Below, piece after piece: positions 15,340-25,665 of a stretch of 64,000 bases of DNA. The position numbers and the translations under genes are program-made. The notes under the pieces were generated by a model. That model was not told the DNA's origin and did no database searches. It was given only the letters and a program-made list of their open reading frames with translations. The stretch comes from Halomonas litopenaei (GTDB taxonomy: Bacteria; Pseudomonadota; Gammaproteobacteria; Pseudomonadales; Halomonadaceae), in NCBI RefSeq assembly GCF_003045775.1, contig NZ_PXNS01000009.1, positions 62,001-126,000 of the forward strand. Reading direction: 5' to 3'. Positions within the stretch are counted from its first letter, which is position 1, and every line of letters starts with the position of its first letter.

Positions 15340-16695
15340 ATGCCCACCGCTTCGATCTCTTCTACGCAGGTTTGTGCCCACCGTTCCAAAGCGCTTTCTA
15401 GAAAGGTGCTGGCCAGCCTGGCCGTGTCCACGCTGTCGCTGGCCATCGCCGCACCGGCGCTCGCCCAGGAGGACCCGATCAAGGTCGGTATCCTGCATTC
15501 CCTGTCCGGTACCATGGCGATCAGCGAGTCGACCCTGAAAGACACCATGCTGATGCTGATCGAGCAGCAGAACGAAGCGGGTGGCCTGCTCGGCCGCGAG
15601 CTTGAGCCGGTGGTGGTGGACCCGGCCTCCAACTGGCCGCTGTTTGCCGAGAAGGCCCGCGAGCTGCTGGCGCAGGAAGAGGTCGACGTGATCTTCGGCA
15701 ACTGGACCTCGGTGTCGCGCAAGTCGGTGCTGCCGGTGGTCGAGGAGCTCAACGGTCTGCTGTTCTATCCGGTGCAGTACGAAGGCGAGGAATCCTCCGA
15801 AAACGTCTTCTACACCGGCGCTGCGCCCAACCAGCAGGCGATTCCTGCGGTGGACTACCTGATGAACGAGGTCGGTGTTGAGCGCTGGGTGCTGGCCGGT
15901 ACCGACTATGTCTATCCGCGCACGACCAACAAGATCCTCGAAGCCTACCTGAAATCACAGGGCGTGGCCGACGAGGACATCATGGTCAACTACACCCCCT
16001 TCGGTCACTCCGACTGGCAGAACATCGTCTCCGAGATCAAGCAGTTCGGTGGTGCCGGCAAGAAGACGGCGGTGGTCTCCACCATCAATGGCGACGCCAA
16101 CGTGCCCTTCTACCGGGAGCTGGCCAACCAGGGCGTCGAGGCCTCGGACATCCCGGTGGTGGCCTTCTCGGTGGGCGAGCAGGAGCTGTCCGGTCTCGAC
16201 ACCGCGCCGCTGGTCGGCCACCTGGCGGCCTGGAACTACTTCATGAGCGTGGATGAAGACGTCAACTACGACTTCATCGACGCTTGGTACGACTACACCG
16301 GCGACGACAACGCCGTCACCAACGACCCCATGGAAGCCCACTATATCGGCTTCAACATGTGGGCCGAGGCGGTGCGCAAGGCCGAGACCACCGATGTAGA
16401 TGCGGTCAAGGAAGCGATCATCGGTGTGTCGGTGCCCAATCTCACCGGTGGCTACGCCACCATGATGCCCAACCACCACATCACCAAGCCGGTGCTGATC
16501 GGCGAGATCCAGGACAACGGCCAGTTCTCGGTGGTGTGGCAGACCCCGTCCACCGTGGCCGGCGACGCCTGGTCCGACTATCTGGAAGGCTCCCGCGATC
16601 TGATCAGCGACTGGCGTGCTCCGCTTGAGTGCGGCAACTACAACGTGGTGCAGGGTAGCTGCGGTGGTGGCTCAGACGTCGCCTCCAGCGAATAG
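15340..16695 (+). CDS. urtA: Urea ABC transporter substrate-binding protein UrtA
   Basis: 451 residues. A long signal peptide (about 1-42, ending APALAQ) leads into IKVGILHSLSGTMAISESTL, the hallmark start of mature UrtA, then NEAGGLLGRELEPVVVDPASNW, FGNWTSVSRKSVLPV and LLFYPVQYEGEE. It is a branched-chain-amino-acid-type (LivJ-like) periplasmic protein that binds urea or short amides. CTGGAGG upstream is a strong ribosome site. It is first in urtABCDE, which leads directly into the urease operon, so urea is a safe substrate call. Confidence 0.96.
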   Translation: MPTASISSTQVCAHRSKALSRKVLASLAVSTLSLAIAAPALAQEDPIKVGILHSLSGTMAISESTLKDTMLMLIEQQNEAGGLLGRELEPVVVDPASNWPLFAEKARELLAQEEVDVIFGNWTSVSRKSVLPVVEELNGLLFYPVQYEGEESSENVFYTGAAPNQQAIPAVDYLMNEVGVERWVLAGTDYVYPRTTNKILEAYLKSQGVADEDIMVNYTPFGHSDWQNIVSEIKQFGGAGKKTAVVSTINGDANVPFYRELANQGVEASDIPVVAFSVGEQELSGLDTAPLVGHLAAWNYFMSVDEDVNYDFIDAWYDYTGDDNAVTNDPMEAHYIGFNMWAEAVRKAETTDVDAVKEAIIGVSVPNLTGGYATMMPNHHITKPVLIGEIQDNGQFSVVWQTPSTVAGDAWSDYLEGSRDLISDWRAPLECGNYNVVQGSCGGGSDVASSE

Positions 16696-16709
16696 AACAT
16701 AACGACAAG

Positions 16710-16736
16710 GGGCCGGTGTGCACGACGCACCGGCCC
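16710..16736 (+). promoter_or_regulatory. Intercistronic hairpin between urtA and urtB
   Basis: GGGCCGGTG (16710-16718) pairs with CACCGGCCC (16728-16736) over a 9-nt loop, with no T-run. It lies just after the binding-protein gene. Such stems commonly protect or partly terminate the mRNA so that the binding protein is made in excess over the permease. Confidence 0.6.
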
Positions 16737-16796
16737 GGATCACGCCAACCCTGCCCGTGGTGCCGTCGGCACCCGGGTGTCTCAAGGGACCTCACC

Positions 16797-18431
16797 ATGA
16801 ATTCAATTGCAGGTCGTCACTGGCTGAGCGCGCTGGTGCTGCTTTGCCTCGTCGCCCTGGGGCTGGGCCAGGCTTGGGCTCAGGACGCTGGCGCTTCCGA
16901 GGCCGCGTCTTCCGACCAGGGGCCGGCGCTGTTGTCGGCGCTGGCCGAGTCCAGCTTCCGCGACAAGGAAGCGGCCATCGACGCCATCGCCGAGAGCGGT
17001 GACGAGCGCGCCCGGCGCTGGCTCGAGAGCTTTGCCGAGGGCAAGCTCGCCCGCGTCAAGGACAGCGGCGCTATCGTCGTGGTACTGGAAAATCGCGGTC
17101 GCAACTGGCCCGTGGCCGACGCCCTGACGCTGGAACCGGCGGGCGAAATATCGCGCCGCGAGCTCGACCGCGTCTCCATCAACAACAGTCTTAGGGGCTA
17201 TCTGGACAGCACCCTGGCGCTGATCGACCTGCGTGTCGATGACCCTGCCCAGCGGCTGGCGGCGGCGCGGGATCTGCTGGGCGAGGTCGAGGCCGAGGCC
17301 GTCGATTCGCTGAGCGAGCTGGCCGCCGCCGAGAGCGACCCCGAGGTGGCCGCGACCCTTGAGCAGGCCATCGCCATCGCACGGGTCGAACAGGGAGACG
17401 TCGCGGCGGTCGAGGCGCTGTCCGGCAGCCTCAATGGCCAGGCCAGGGCCGCGCTGATGCAGGCCAGCCGCAGCGACGACGTGGCGCTGGCGGAAGCCGC
17501 CCAGGCCGCGTTGGCCGAGAGCGAGCAGGCGCTCAAGCTCAACCGCGCCGCCGAGACGCTCTACTTCGGCCTGTCGCTGGGCTCGGTGCTGGTACTGGCG
17601 GCGATCGGCCTGGCTATCACCTTCGGCGTCATGGGGGTGATCAACATGGCCCACGGCGAGCTGATCATGCTGGGGGCCTACACCACCTGGGCGATGCAGC
17701 AGCTGTTGCCGGGGCAGCCGGGGCTTGCGCTGCTGCTGGCGATTCCGGCGGGCTTTCTGGTGGCGGCGCTGGTGGGTGTGGCCATCGAGCGAGGCGTCAT
17801 CCAGTTCCTCAAGGGGCGTCCGCTGGAAACCCTGCTGGCGACCTTCGGCGTCAGCCTGATCCTGCAGCAGCTGGTGCGCACCCTGATCTCACCGCTCAAC
17901 CGTACCGTGGTGACGCCCGAGTGGATGAGCGGCTCGCTGGTGATCAATGAAGCCCTGTCGTTGACCCTCAATCGCCTCTATGTGCTCGGCTTCGCCATCC
18001 TGGTGTTTGCCGCCCTGATGCTGGTGATGCGCCGCACCCGGCTGGGACTGGAGGTACGCGCGGTAACCCAGAACCGTGCCATGGCACGCTCCATGGGCAT
18101 TCGCGCGACCCGCGTCGACATCCTGACCTTCGCGCTGGGGTCGGGGGTGGCTGGCCTTGCCGGGGTGGCGCTGTCACAGCTCACCAACGTCGGTCCCAAC
18201 CTCGGCCAGAACTACATCATCGACTCCTTCATGGTGGTGGTGTTCGGCGGGGTCGGCAATCTGTGGGGCACCCTGGTGGCGGGGCTCTCGCTGGGGGTGA
18301 TCAATCAGGTGCTGGAGCCCTGGGCCGGGGCGGTACTGGCCAAGATCCTGGTGCTGGTGTTCATCATTCTGTTCATTCAAAAGCGCCCGAGGGGACTGTT
18401 TCCCCAGAAGGGCCGCGCGGCGGAGGGCTGA
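16797..18431 (+). CDS. urtB: Urea ABC transporter permease UrtB
   Basis: 544 residues. After a signal-like segment come about 220 residues predicted periplasmic, Ala/Glu-rich and helical with HEAT-like character, then a LivH-type permease of about eight helices starting near residue 255 (AAETLYFGLSLGSVLVLAAIG). GVMGVINMAHGELIMLGAY is the diagnostic permease motif. The long N-terminal domain separates UrtB from ordinary LivH. The start is the ATG at 16797 with AAGGGA upstream. It pairs with UrtC to form the membrane channel of the urea importer. Confidence 0.95.
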   Translation: MNSIAGRHWLSALVLLCLVALGLGQAWAQDAGASEAASSDQGPALLSALAESSFRDKEAAIDAIAESGDERARRWLESFAEGKLARVKDSGAIVVVLENRGRNWPVADALTLEPAGEISRRELDRVSINNSLRGYLDSTLALIDLRVDDPAQRLAAARDLLGEVEAEAVDSLSELAAAESDPEVAATLEQAIAIARVEQGDVAAVEALSGSLNGQARAALMQASRSDDVALAEAAQAALAESEQALKLNRAAETLYFGLSLGSVLVLAAIGLAITFGVMGVINMAHGELIMLGAYTTWAMQQLLPGQPGLALLLAIPAGFLVAALVGVAIERGVIQFLKGRPLETLLATFGVSLILQQLVRTLISPLNRTVVTPEWMSGSLVINEALSLTLNRLYVLGFAILVFAALMLVMRRTRLGLEVRAVTQNRAMARSMGIRATRVDILTFALGSGVAGLAGVALSQLTNVGPNLGQNYIIDSFMVVVFGGVGNLWGTLVAGLSLGVINQVLEPWAGAVLAKILVLVFIILFIQKRPRGLFPQKGRAAEG

Positions 18432-18434
18432 GCG

Positions 18435-19610
18435 ATGCCATCATCCCGACTATGGCTGGCTCGCCCGTTCGGCGAGCGGTCGACTCTGATCTTCCTGGCG
18501 GTGCTCGGTGCCACCATGGCGCTGGTGGTGGCGGCAAATCTGCTGCTGGCGCCGGAGCACCCGCTGCACGTCTCCACTTATACCGTTACCTTGCTGGGCA
18601 AGTACCTGTGCTACGCGCTGCTGGCGGTGGCGGTGGATCTGGTCTGGGGTTACCTGGGGATTCTCAGCCTGGGCCACGGCGCCTTCTTCGCCCTCGGCGG
18701 CTACGCCATGGGCATGTACCTGATGCGCCAGATCGGCGACCGCGGTGTCTACGGCGATCCACTGCTGCCGGACTTCATGGTGTTCCTCGACTGGGACAGT
18801 CTGCCCTGGTACTGGCTTGGCTTCGACATGGCCGGTTTTGCCTTTGTGATGGTGCTGCTGGCGCCGGGCCTGCTGGCGCTGGTGTTCGGCTTCCTGGCGT
18901 TCCGTTCGCGGGTCACCGGGGTCTATCTGTCGATCATCACCCAGGCGCTGACCTTTGCGCTGATGCTGGCGTTCTTCCGCAACGAGATGGGCTTTGGCGG
19001 CAACAACGGCCTGACCGACTTCAAGGAACTGCTGGGCTTCGACCTATCCGCCGACGCCACACGACTGGGGCTGTTTATCGCATCCGGCGTGGCGCTGGCG
19101 CTGGGCTTCCTGCTGTGCCGCGCCATCGTGGTCAGCAAGCTCGGGCGGGTCTGCGTGGCGGTGCGCGACGCCGAGTCCCGCACCCGCTTTCTCGGCTACC
19201 GGGTGGAGCGCTATCAGCAGTTCGTGTTCGTCGTCTCGGCCATGCTGGCCGGGGTCGCCGGCGCCCTCTATGTGCCCCAGGTGGGCATCATCAACCCCAG
19301 CGAGTTCTCGCCGCTGTTCTCCATCGAGGTGGTGGTGTGGGTGGCCCTGGGTGGCCGTGCCACCCTCTATGGCGCGGTGATCGGTGCGCTGGCGGTGAAC
19401 TACGCCAAGAGCGTGTTCACCGGGGTGATGCCGGAGGCCTGGCTGTTCGCGCTCGGTGCGCTGTTCGTGCTGGTGACGGTGCTGCTGCCCCAGGGCATCG
19501 CCGGGCTTTTGTCACGCTCTCGCCAGCAAGGCAGCGACGATGACAGCGACACGCAACCCGACACGCCAACCGACACGCTGGATGCAACCCCCAGGGAGGC
19601 CACCCCATGA
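18435..19610 (+). CDS. urtC: Urea ABC transporter permease UrtC
   Basis: 391 residues, a LivM-type permease with eight to ten helices. GKYLCYALLAVAVDLVWGYLG and LSLGHGAFFALGGYAMGMYLM near the N-terminus, GFGGNNGLTDFK mid-protein and VGIINPSEFSPLFSIEVVVW later are typical of UrtC. It starts 3 bases after urtB and its stop overlaps the urtD start (ATGA). The extreme C-terminus is a short acidic Asp/Thr-rich tail (from about residue 368). Confidence 0.95.
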   Translation: MPSSRLWLARPFGERSTLIFLAVLGATMALVVAANLLLAPEHPLHVSTYTVTLLGKYLCYALLAVAVDLVWGYLGILSLGHGAFFALGGYAMGMYLMRQIGDRGVYGDPLLPDFMVFLDWDSLPWYWLGFDMAGFAFVMVLLAPGLLALVFGFLAFRSRVTGVYLSIITQALTFALMLAFFRNEMGFGGNNGLTDFKELLGFDLSADATRLGLFIASGVALALGFLLCRAIVVSKLGRVCVAVRDAESRTRFLGYRVERYQQFVFVVSAMLAGVAGALYVPQVGIINPSEFSPLFSIEVVVWVALGGRATLYGAVIGALAVNYAKSVFTGVMPEAWLFALGALFVLVTVLLPQGIAGLLSRSRQQGSDDDSDTQPDTPTDTLDATPREATP

Positions 19611-20440
19611 GCTTTCTTCAGAGCCTGGCCGATCGCGATCGGGTCTTCGACTTCCTGGTCCCGGAACAATCGCCGGTCGACGTGCGCCACGGCCCGATCC
19701 TCTATCTCGAGGACGTGTCGGTGAGCTTCGACGGCTTCAAGGCCATCAATGATCTCAACCTGACCATCGACGACGGCGAACTGCGCTGCATCATCGGCCC
19801 CAACGGTGCTGGCAAGACCACCATGATGGACATCATCACCGGCAAGACGCGCCCGGATCAGGGCAGCGTGTGGTTCGGCAGCCGCCACAACCTGTTGACC
19901 AAGAACGAGCCGGAGATCGCCCGGCTCGGCATCGGGCGCAAGTTCCAGAAGCCCACGGTGTTCGAGGCGCTGACGGTGTTCGAGAACCTCGAGCTGGCGA
20001 TGGCCATGGACAAGAGTCTGTGGCCGACCCTCAAGGCGCGCATGACCGGGGAGGTGCTGGCGCGAATCGAGGAGGTGCTCGAGACGGTGGGCCTGGCGTC
20101 GCTCAGTCGCCGCCAGGCGGGCATCCTGTCCCACGGACAGAAGCAGTGGCTCGAGATCGGCATGCTGTTGATGCAGCGCCCTCGGCTGTTGCTGGTCGAC
20201 GAGCCGGTGGCGGGGATGACCGAGCAGGAGATGGAGCGTACCGCAGAGCTGTTGTTGAGCCTCGCCGGCAAGCACTCGGTGGTGGTGGTGGAGCACGACA
20301 TGGGCTTTGTGCGTTCGATCGCCCGCACGGTGACGGTGCTGCATCAGGGTTCGGTGCTGGCCGAGGGCAGTATGGACAAGGTGGCAAGCGACCCCAGGGT
20401 GATCGAGGTCTACCTGGGTGGCGACGAGGAGGCGGCATGA
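19607..20440 (+). CDS. urtD: Urea ABC transporter ATP-binding protein UrtD
   Basis: 277 residues, a LivG-type ATPase. Walker A GPNGAGKTT, the UrtD-type signature ILSHGQKQWLEIG, Walker B LLLVDEP and the switch His in VVVEHDM are all present. An N-terminal extension of ~30 residues precedes the domain, common in UrtD. It powers UrtBC together with UrtE. The stop codon overlaps the ATG of a small ORF (ATGA at 20437-20440) that fills the gap to urtE. Confidence 0.95.
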   Translation: MSFLQSLADRDRVFDFLVPEQSPVDVRHGPILYLEDVSVSFDGFKAINDLNLTIDDGELRCIIGPNGAGKTTMMDIITGKTRPDQGSVWFGSRHNLLTKNEPEIARLGIGRKFQKPTVFEALTVFENLELAMAMDKSLWPTLKARMTGEVLARIEEVLETVGLASLSRRQAGILSHGQKQWLEIGMLLMQRPRLLLVDEPVAGMTEQEMERTAELLLSLAGKHSVVVVEHDMGFVRSIARTVTVLHQGSVLAEGSMDKVASDPRVIEVYLGGDEEAA

Positions 20441-20586
20441 TCGGACTGGAGCGGGTACCTCAGCAGTCTTCGGTAAGAGCGCTGTACTGGGCGGACAGCG
20501 CATCCCGCGGCAGGCTGGCCACGCTGTGGGCGAAGGTCTGCGGCCGGTGGGTGCAGGAGATGGGCAAGGAGGTGGAACGATGCTGA
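20437..20586 (+). CDS. Small ORF between urtD and urtE (49 residues), possible new small protein
   Basis: A complete 49-codon frame exactly fills the 139-base gap between urtD and urtE. Its ATG overlaps the urtD stop (ATGA), GAGGAGG at 20426-20432 is a good ribosome site, and its TGA at 20584 overlaps the urtE start region. The product is basic and amphipathic (WADSASRGRLATLWAKVCGR, ending EMGKEVERC) with no signal peptide or membrane helix. I do not recognise a family. Either it is a translated small protein of the urea transporter, or a coupling device that carries ribosomes across the gap. Chance openness in GC-rich DNA is a real alternative. Confidence 0.35.
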   Translation: MIGLERVPQQSSVRALYWADSASRGRLATLWAKVCGRWVQEMGKEVERC

Positions 20587-21278
20587 GCATTCGCGGGCTC
20601 AATCAATTCTATGGCGAGAGCCATACCCTGTGGGATCTCGATCTTGACGTGCCCAGGGCGGCCTGTACCTGTGTGCTGGGTCGTAATGGCGTCGGCAAGA
20701 CCACCCTGATGAAGGCGATCATGGGCGAGGTGCCGATCACCGGCGGTGAGCTTCACTACGCCGACGGTGTCGCGCTGGAGAAGCGTCGCCTCGAGGATCG
20801 CTCACGCCTGGGCGTGGGCTATGTGCCTCAGGGACGCCAGATCTTTCCGCTGATGACGGTGGAGGAGAACCTGCGCACTGGCCTTGCCGCCCGTGGCGAT
20901 GGCCTGCGCCAGGTGCCCGAACGGATCTATGAGCTGTTCCCGGTGCTCAAGGAGATGCGTCACCGGCGGGGCGGCGATCTGTCCGGCGGTCAGCAGCAGC
21001 AGCTGGCGATCGGGCGCGCCCTGGTGATCGAGCCGAAGCTGTTGATCCTCGACGAGCCGGGGGAGGGCATCCAGCCCAATATCGTCGCCCAGATCGGCGA
21101 AGTCATCCGTCGGTTGATCGCCGATGATGGGCTGACCGTGCTGCTGGTGGAGCAGAAACTGCCCTTTGCCCGACGCTTCGCCGACCACTTCGCCATCCTC
21201 GATCGTGGGCGGAGAGTCGCCGTCGGTGATATCGGTGAGCTCGACGACGCCGTGGTGAAGCGCTACCTGACCGTCTGA
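20580..21278 (+). CDS. urtE: Urea ABC transporter ATP-binding protein UrtE
   Basis: 232 residues, a LivF-type ATPase. LNQFYGESHTLWDLDLDVP opens the domain, followed by Walker A GRNGVGKTT, GVGYVPQGRQIFPLMTVEENL, signature LSGGQQQQLAIGRAL, Walker B LLILDEP and the switch LVEQKLPFA. The ATG at 20580 has an AAGGAGGTG ribosome site, so the upstream frame is not part of it. It completes the importer; the operon ends in a terminator that doubles as the urease control region. Confidence 0.95.
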   Translation: MLSIRGLNQFYGESHTLWDLDLDVPRAACTCVLGRNGVGKTTLMKAIMGEVPITGGELHYADGVALEKRRLEDRSRLGVGYVPQGRQIFPLMTVEENLRTGLAARGDGLRQVPERIYELFPVLKEMRHRRGGDLSGGQQQQLAIGRALVIEPKLLILDEPGEGIQPNIVAQIGEVIRRLIADDGLTVLLVEQKLPFARRFADHFAILDRGRRVAVGDIGELDDAVVKRYLTV

Positions 21279-21307
21279 GCGGTAGCGTGTCAATCAGGGT
21301 GAATCGC

Positions 21308-21356
21308 TGCACATCAATGGTGCGCAATCGTAAGGTTGCGCACTTTTTTTGTGCGC
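21308..21356 (+). promoter_or_regulatory. Pair of NtrC-like enhancer sites upstream of ureD
   Basis: Two GCAC-N7-GTGC elements are present: GCAC 21309-21312 with GTGC 21320-21323, and GCAC 21340-21343 with GTGC 21351-21354. Their centres are 31 bp apart, about three helical turns, which matches the arrangement of the glnA enhancer of enteric bacteria. They lie about 110-140 bp upstream of the -24/-12 promoter. Confidence 0.7.
21320..21350 (+). terminator. Intrinsic terminator of the urt operon
   Basis: GTGCGCAA (21320-21327) pairs perfectly with TTGCGCAC (21336-21343) over an 8-nt loop and is followed by T7 (21344-21350). Its GTGC and GCAC ends are also halves of the two NtrC-like sites described for the urease promoter. 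Confidence 0.85.
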
Positions 21357-21443
21357 GACCAAAGGCGTGCTTTTCTCTGGTGCAATCCTTGGTTGTTCTA
21401 TAAGAAATTGAAAAATAAGTAAAAAAATAGAGATTCGAGAAGC

Positions 21444-21460
21444 TGGTACGGGGCTTGCAC
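21444..21460 (+). promoter_or_regulatory. Sigma-54-type promoter of the urease operon
   Basis: TGGTAC-GGGGC-TTGCAC has GG (21445-21446) and GC (21457-21458) spaced by 10 bp, a good -24/-12 match. The predicted transcription start is about 65 bp before ureD. The flanking DNA upstream is AT-rich with A/T runs, favouring the bending needed for enhancer contact. Confidence 0.8.
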
Positions 21461-21534
21461 CTTGATTGGGCAATGGTGGTGGCCTTTTTTACTTTCGCTT
21501 GCCACGCCGACTCGACGGACCGCCCGGGAGAGCC

Positions 21535-22458
21535 ATGAGCGCGCAGACAACACAGGATTCGACCGATCGGCACGGCCATCGTTTCGACGCAGGACGGCGC
21601 TGGGAGGCCAGCCTCGATCTCGGCTTTCGCCATGATGGCCAGGCCACTCGCCTCTATCGGGTGGATCATCGCGGCCCCCTGCGGGTGCAGCGTCCCTTCT
21701 ATCCCGAAGGCCGCGACGGCACCTGCCACGTCTATCTGCTGCATCCCCCGGGGGGGCTGGTCAGCGGCGATATCCTGGATATCCAGGCGCGGGTGGGCGC
21801 GGGCGCGCGGGCACTGCTGACCACACCGGCGGCCAACAAGCTGTATCGGGCCGACCGCAACGCCGTGGCCTGGTCCCAGCGCACTCGTCTGGTGGTCGAG
21901 GAGGGCGGGCTGCTCGAGTGGTTGCCCCAGGAAACCATCGCCTTCGACGGCTCGCGAGGGGTGCAGGCCACCGAGATCGAGCTTTCCGGCAGCGCCCGCT
22001 GCCTGGGCTGGGAGGTGCTGGCGCTGGGCCGGCCGGCCAGTGACCTGCCGTTTGCCAGCGGCCACCTCGAACAGCGCTTTCGGTTATCCCGGGACGGACG
22101 ACCACTGTGGATCGAGCGCCAGCCCCTCGACCCTGACCATCGTCGTTTTCACGGCGCCTGGGGGCAGCGAGGGTGCAGCGTCCAGGCAACCCTGTGGGCG
22201 GTCGGGCTCGAAGACGAGTCCGCGGCGATCGAACGTCTGCGCCAAGGGTTGGGGCAGGGAGGGAATGACCTTGCCGGCAGTCCCGGCGCTGGTGAAGCCG
22301 AGCGCTGGGCCGTCACCGTGCGTGATGGCGTCCTGCTGCTGCGCTACCTCGGTCACTCGCGGCGCGAGGCCTGGTCGCTGTGCGAGGCGGCCTGGACGTT
22401 GCTGCGTCCGATGCTGATGGATCGCGAGGCCTGTGTGCCGCGCATCTGGTTTACCTGA
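21535..22458 (+). CDS. ureD: Urease accessory protein UreD
   Basis: 307 residues, the normal UreD size. Family stretches: [39 protein letters not shown] and [14 protein letters not shown]. UreD forms the UreDFG complex on apo-urease and gives nickel and CO2 a path to the active site. The ATG at 21535 is chosen because it lies just downstream of the predicted sigma-54 start; the frame extends to a TTG at 21466, which would fall before or at that start. It is first in ureDABCEFGJ. Confidence 0.93.
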   Translation: MSAQTTQDSTDRHGHRFDAGRRWEASLDLGFRHDGQATRLYRVDHRGPLRVQRPFYPEGRDGTCHVYLLHPPGGLVSGDILDIQARVGAGARALLTTPAANKLYRADRNAVAWSQRTRLVVEEGGLLEWLPQETIAFDGSRGVQATEIELSGSARCLGWEVLALGRPASDLPFASGHLEQRFRLSRDGRPLWIERQPLDPDHRRFHGAWGQRGCSVQATLWAVGLEDESAAIERLRQGLGQGGNDLAGSPGAGEAERWAVTVRDGVLLLRYLGHSRREAWSLCEAAWTLLRPMLMDREACVPRIWFT

Positions 22459-22519
22459 ATGTCATGCCGGGCGGGACAGGCGACCCCTGGCCACCCTGAC
22501 CAACATCGAGGATGAAAGG

Positions 22520-22822
22520 ATGGAGCTGACACCGCGTGACAAGGACAAGCTCTTGCTGTTTACCGCTGGCCTGGTGGCCGAGCGGCGACGCGCCAAGGGG
22601 CTCAAGCTGAACTATCCCGAGGCGGTGGCCTTGATCAGCTGCGAGATCATGGAGGGAGCCCGGGAAGGCCTGAGTGTGGCCGAGATGATGAGCCGAGGGC
22701 GCCAGATACTGGGGCGTGACGAGGTGATGGAAGGGGTGGCGGAAATGGTCGACGAGGTACAGGTCGAGGCCACCTTTCCCGACGGCACCAAGCTGGTGAC
22801 GGTGCACAACCCGATCTCGTGA
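22520..22822 (+). CDS. ureA: Urease gamma subunit
   Basis: 100 residues, exactly the usual length. [34 protein letters not shown] and [20 protein letters not shown] are nearly invariant in UreA. The ATG at 22520 follows GAGG; the frame continues upstream but is not UreA-like. It is structural and contributes to the (UreABC)3 assembly. Confidence 0.96.
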   Translation: MELTPRDKDKLLLFTAGLVAERRRAKGLKLNYPEAVALISCEIMEGAREGLSVAEMMSRGRQILGRDEVMEGVAEMVDEVQVEATFPDGTKLVTVHNPIS

Positions 22823-22896
22823 CGCTGCCAGGCCCCGGCTTGATCCGGGGGCGACGCGACAGGCTCATACGCTGATACCAATAGGGAGGGCGCGGG

Positions 22897-23246
22897 ATGA
22901 TCCCCGGAGAATACCAACTGAAGGACGGTGACATCGCCCTGTGCGAGGGTCGCGACAGGGTCACGCTGGAGGTGGCCAATCGCGGAGATCGACCGATTCA
23001 GGTCGGATCCCACTATCACTTCGCCGAGACCAACCCGGCACTGGCGTTCGATCGCGACAGGGCGCGGGGCTTTCGTCTGGACGTGGCCGCGGGCAGCGCG
23101 GTGCGCTTCGAGCCGGGGCAGAGCCGTGAGGTCACCCTGGTGAGCTTCGCCGGACGTCGTCATATCTACGGCTTTCGCGGTGAAGTCATGGGCGCGCTGG
23201 ACGATGCGGCCGCACACAGCGGCGACAGCGGTCAGGAGGACGCCCG

Positions 23247-23250
<4 letters not shown>
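22897..23250 (+). CDS. ureB: Urease beta subunit
   Basis: 117 residues: MIPGEY at the N-terminus and [18 protein letters not shown] are the standard UreB signatures. The C-terminal ~12 residues are a Gly/Asp/Ser tail. Its stop overlaps the ureC start (ATGA). The 74-bp gap after ureA contains a CCCCGG/CCGGGG hairpin (22833-22850) that may tune expression. Confidence 0.96.
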
Positions 23251-24950
<1,700 letters not shown>

Positions 24951-25005
24951 GTCAGCGATGATGACGGTTTTCGACAGTGCCGCTGACAGTACCAAGGAGT
25001 CATCC

Positions 25006-25665
25006 ATGAGTTCGCTATTGTCGCTGACCCGCCGGCTCGGGCCGTTGCCCGTCGGCGATGGGCAAGACGGCGTCCAGGACACCCTGACCCTGAGCTACGA
25101 CGATCGCATCAAGGGGCGCCTGCGGGTGACCCTGGACAGCGGGCGTGCGGCGGGTCTGTTTCTCGAACGCGGTCCGGTGCTGCGCCACGGCGACGGTCTT
25201 CAGGCCGAGGACGGCAGCCGCGTCCGGGTCATCGCTGCGCCGGAACCGGTGGTGACCGCCTGGGTAGCGCCGGGGCCGGACGCCGGCCTTGCGTTGGCTC
25301 GGTTGTGCTACCACCTGGGCAACCGCCACGTGACCCTCGGTATCGGCGAGGGCGAGTACCAGGGTGACGCCTGCTGCTACGTGCGCTTTGCGCCGGACCA
25401 TGTGCTGGAAGAGCTGGCCGAGCGGCTTGGTGCGCGGCTCGAGCACCACCAGGCACCCTTCGATCCCGAGCCGGGCGCCTACACCATGGGTGGGCATTCG
25501 CATGGTCATTCGCACAGCGATTCTCATGACCATGACCATGGGCACGGACACGGGCATTCGCACGGGCATGGCCATTCACACGGCTCTTCACATGGCTCTT
25601 CACATGGCTCTTCACATGGCTCCTCACATGGCTCCTCACATAGCCACGCTCAGGGGATCACCTGA
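25006..25665 (+). CDS. ureE: Urease accessory protein UreE with long His-rich tail
   Basis: 219 residues against about 150 for a minimal UreE. The N-terminal barrel and metal-binding domain are normal (CYHLGNRH with the conserved His at about 103, and CYVRFAPDHVLEEL). The last ~52 residues (163-214) are a HSHGHDH / HGSS repeat with 20 His, resembling the nickel-storage tails of Klebsiella and Bradyrhizobium UreE. UreE delivers nickel to UreG. The ATG at 25006 follows AAGGAG. The tail end is encoded by a 12-bp tandem repeat, so its length may vary between strains. Confidence 0.95.
   Translation: MSSLLSLTRRLGPLPVGDGQDGVQDTLTLSYDDRIKGRLRVTLDSGRAAGLFLERGPVLRHGDGLQAEDGSRVRVIAAPEPVVTAWVAPGPDAGLALARLCYHLGNRHVTLGIGEGEYQGDACCYVRFAPDHVLEELAERLGARLEHHQAPFDPEPGAYTMGGHSHGHSHSDSHDHDHGHGHGHSHGHGHSHGSSHGSSHGSSHGSSHGSSHSHAQGIT
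25579..25638 (+). repeat. 12-bp tandem repeat in the ureE tail
   Basis: Five near-identical units of the form CATGGCTCTTCA (first unit CACGG; last two with CCTCA) encode HGSS repeats. In-frame slippage would change the number of His residues without breaking the frame. Confidence 0.9.

Noticed and set aside
25579..25638. Intergenic minisatellite
   Set aside because: It is coding: the units give the HGSS repeats of the UreE tail in frame.
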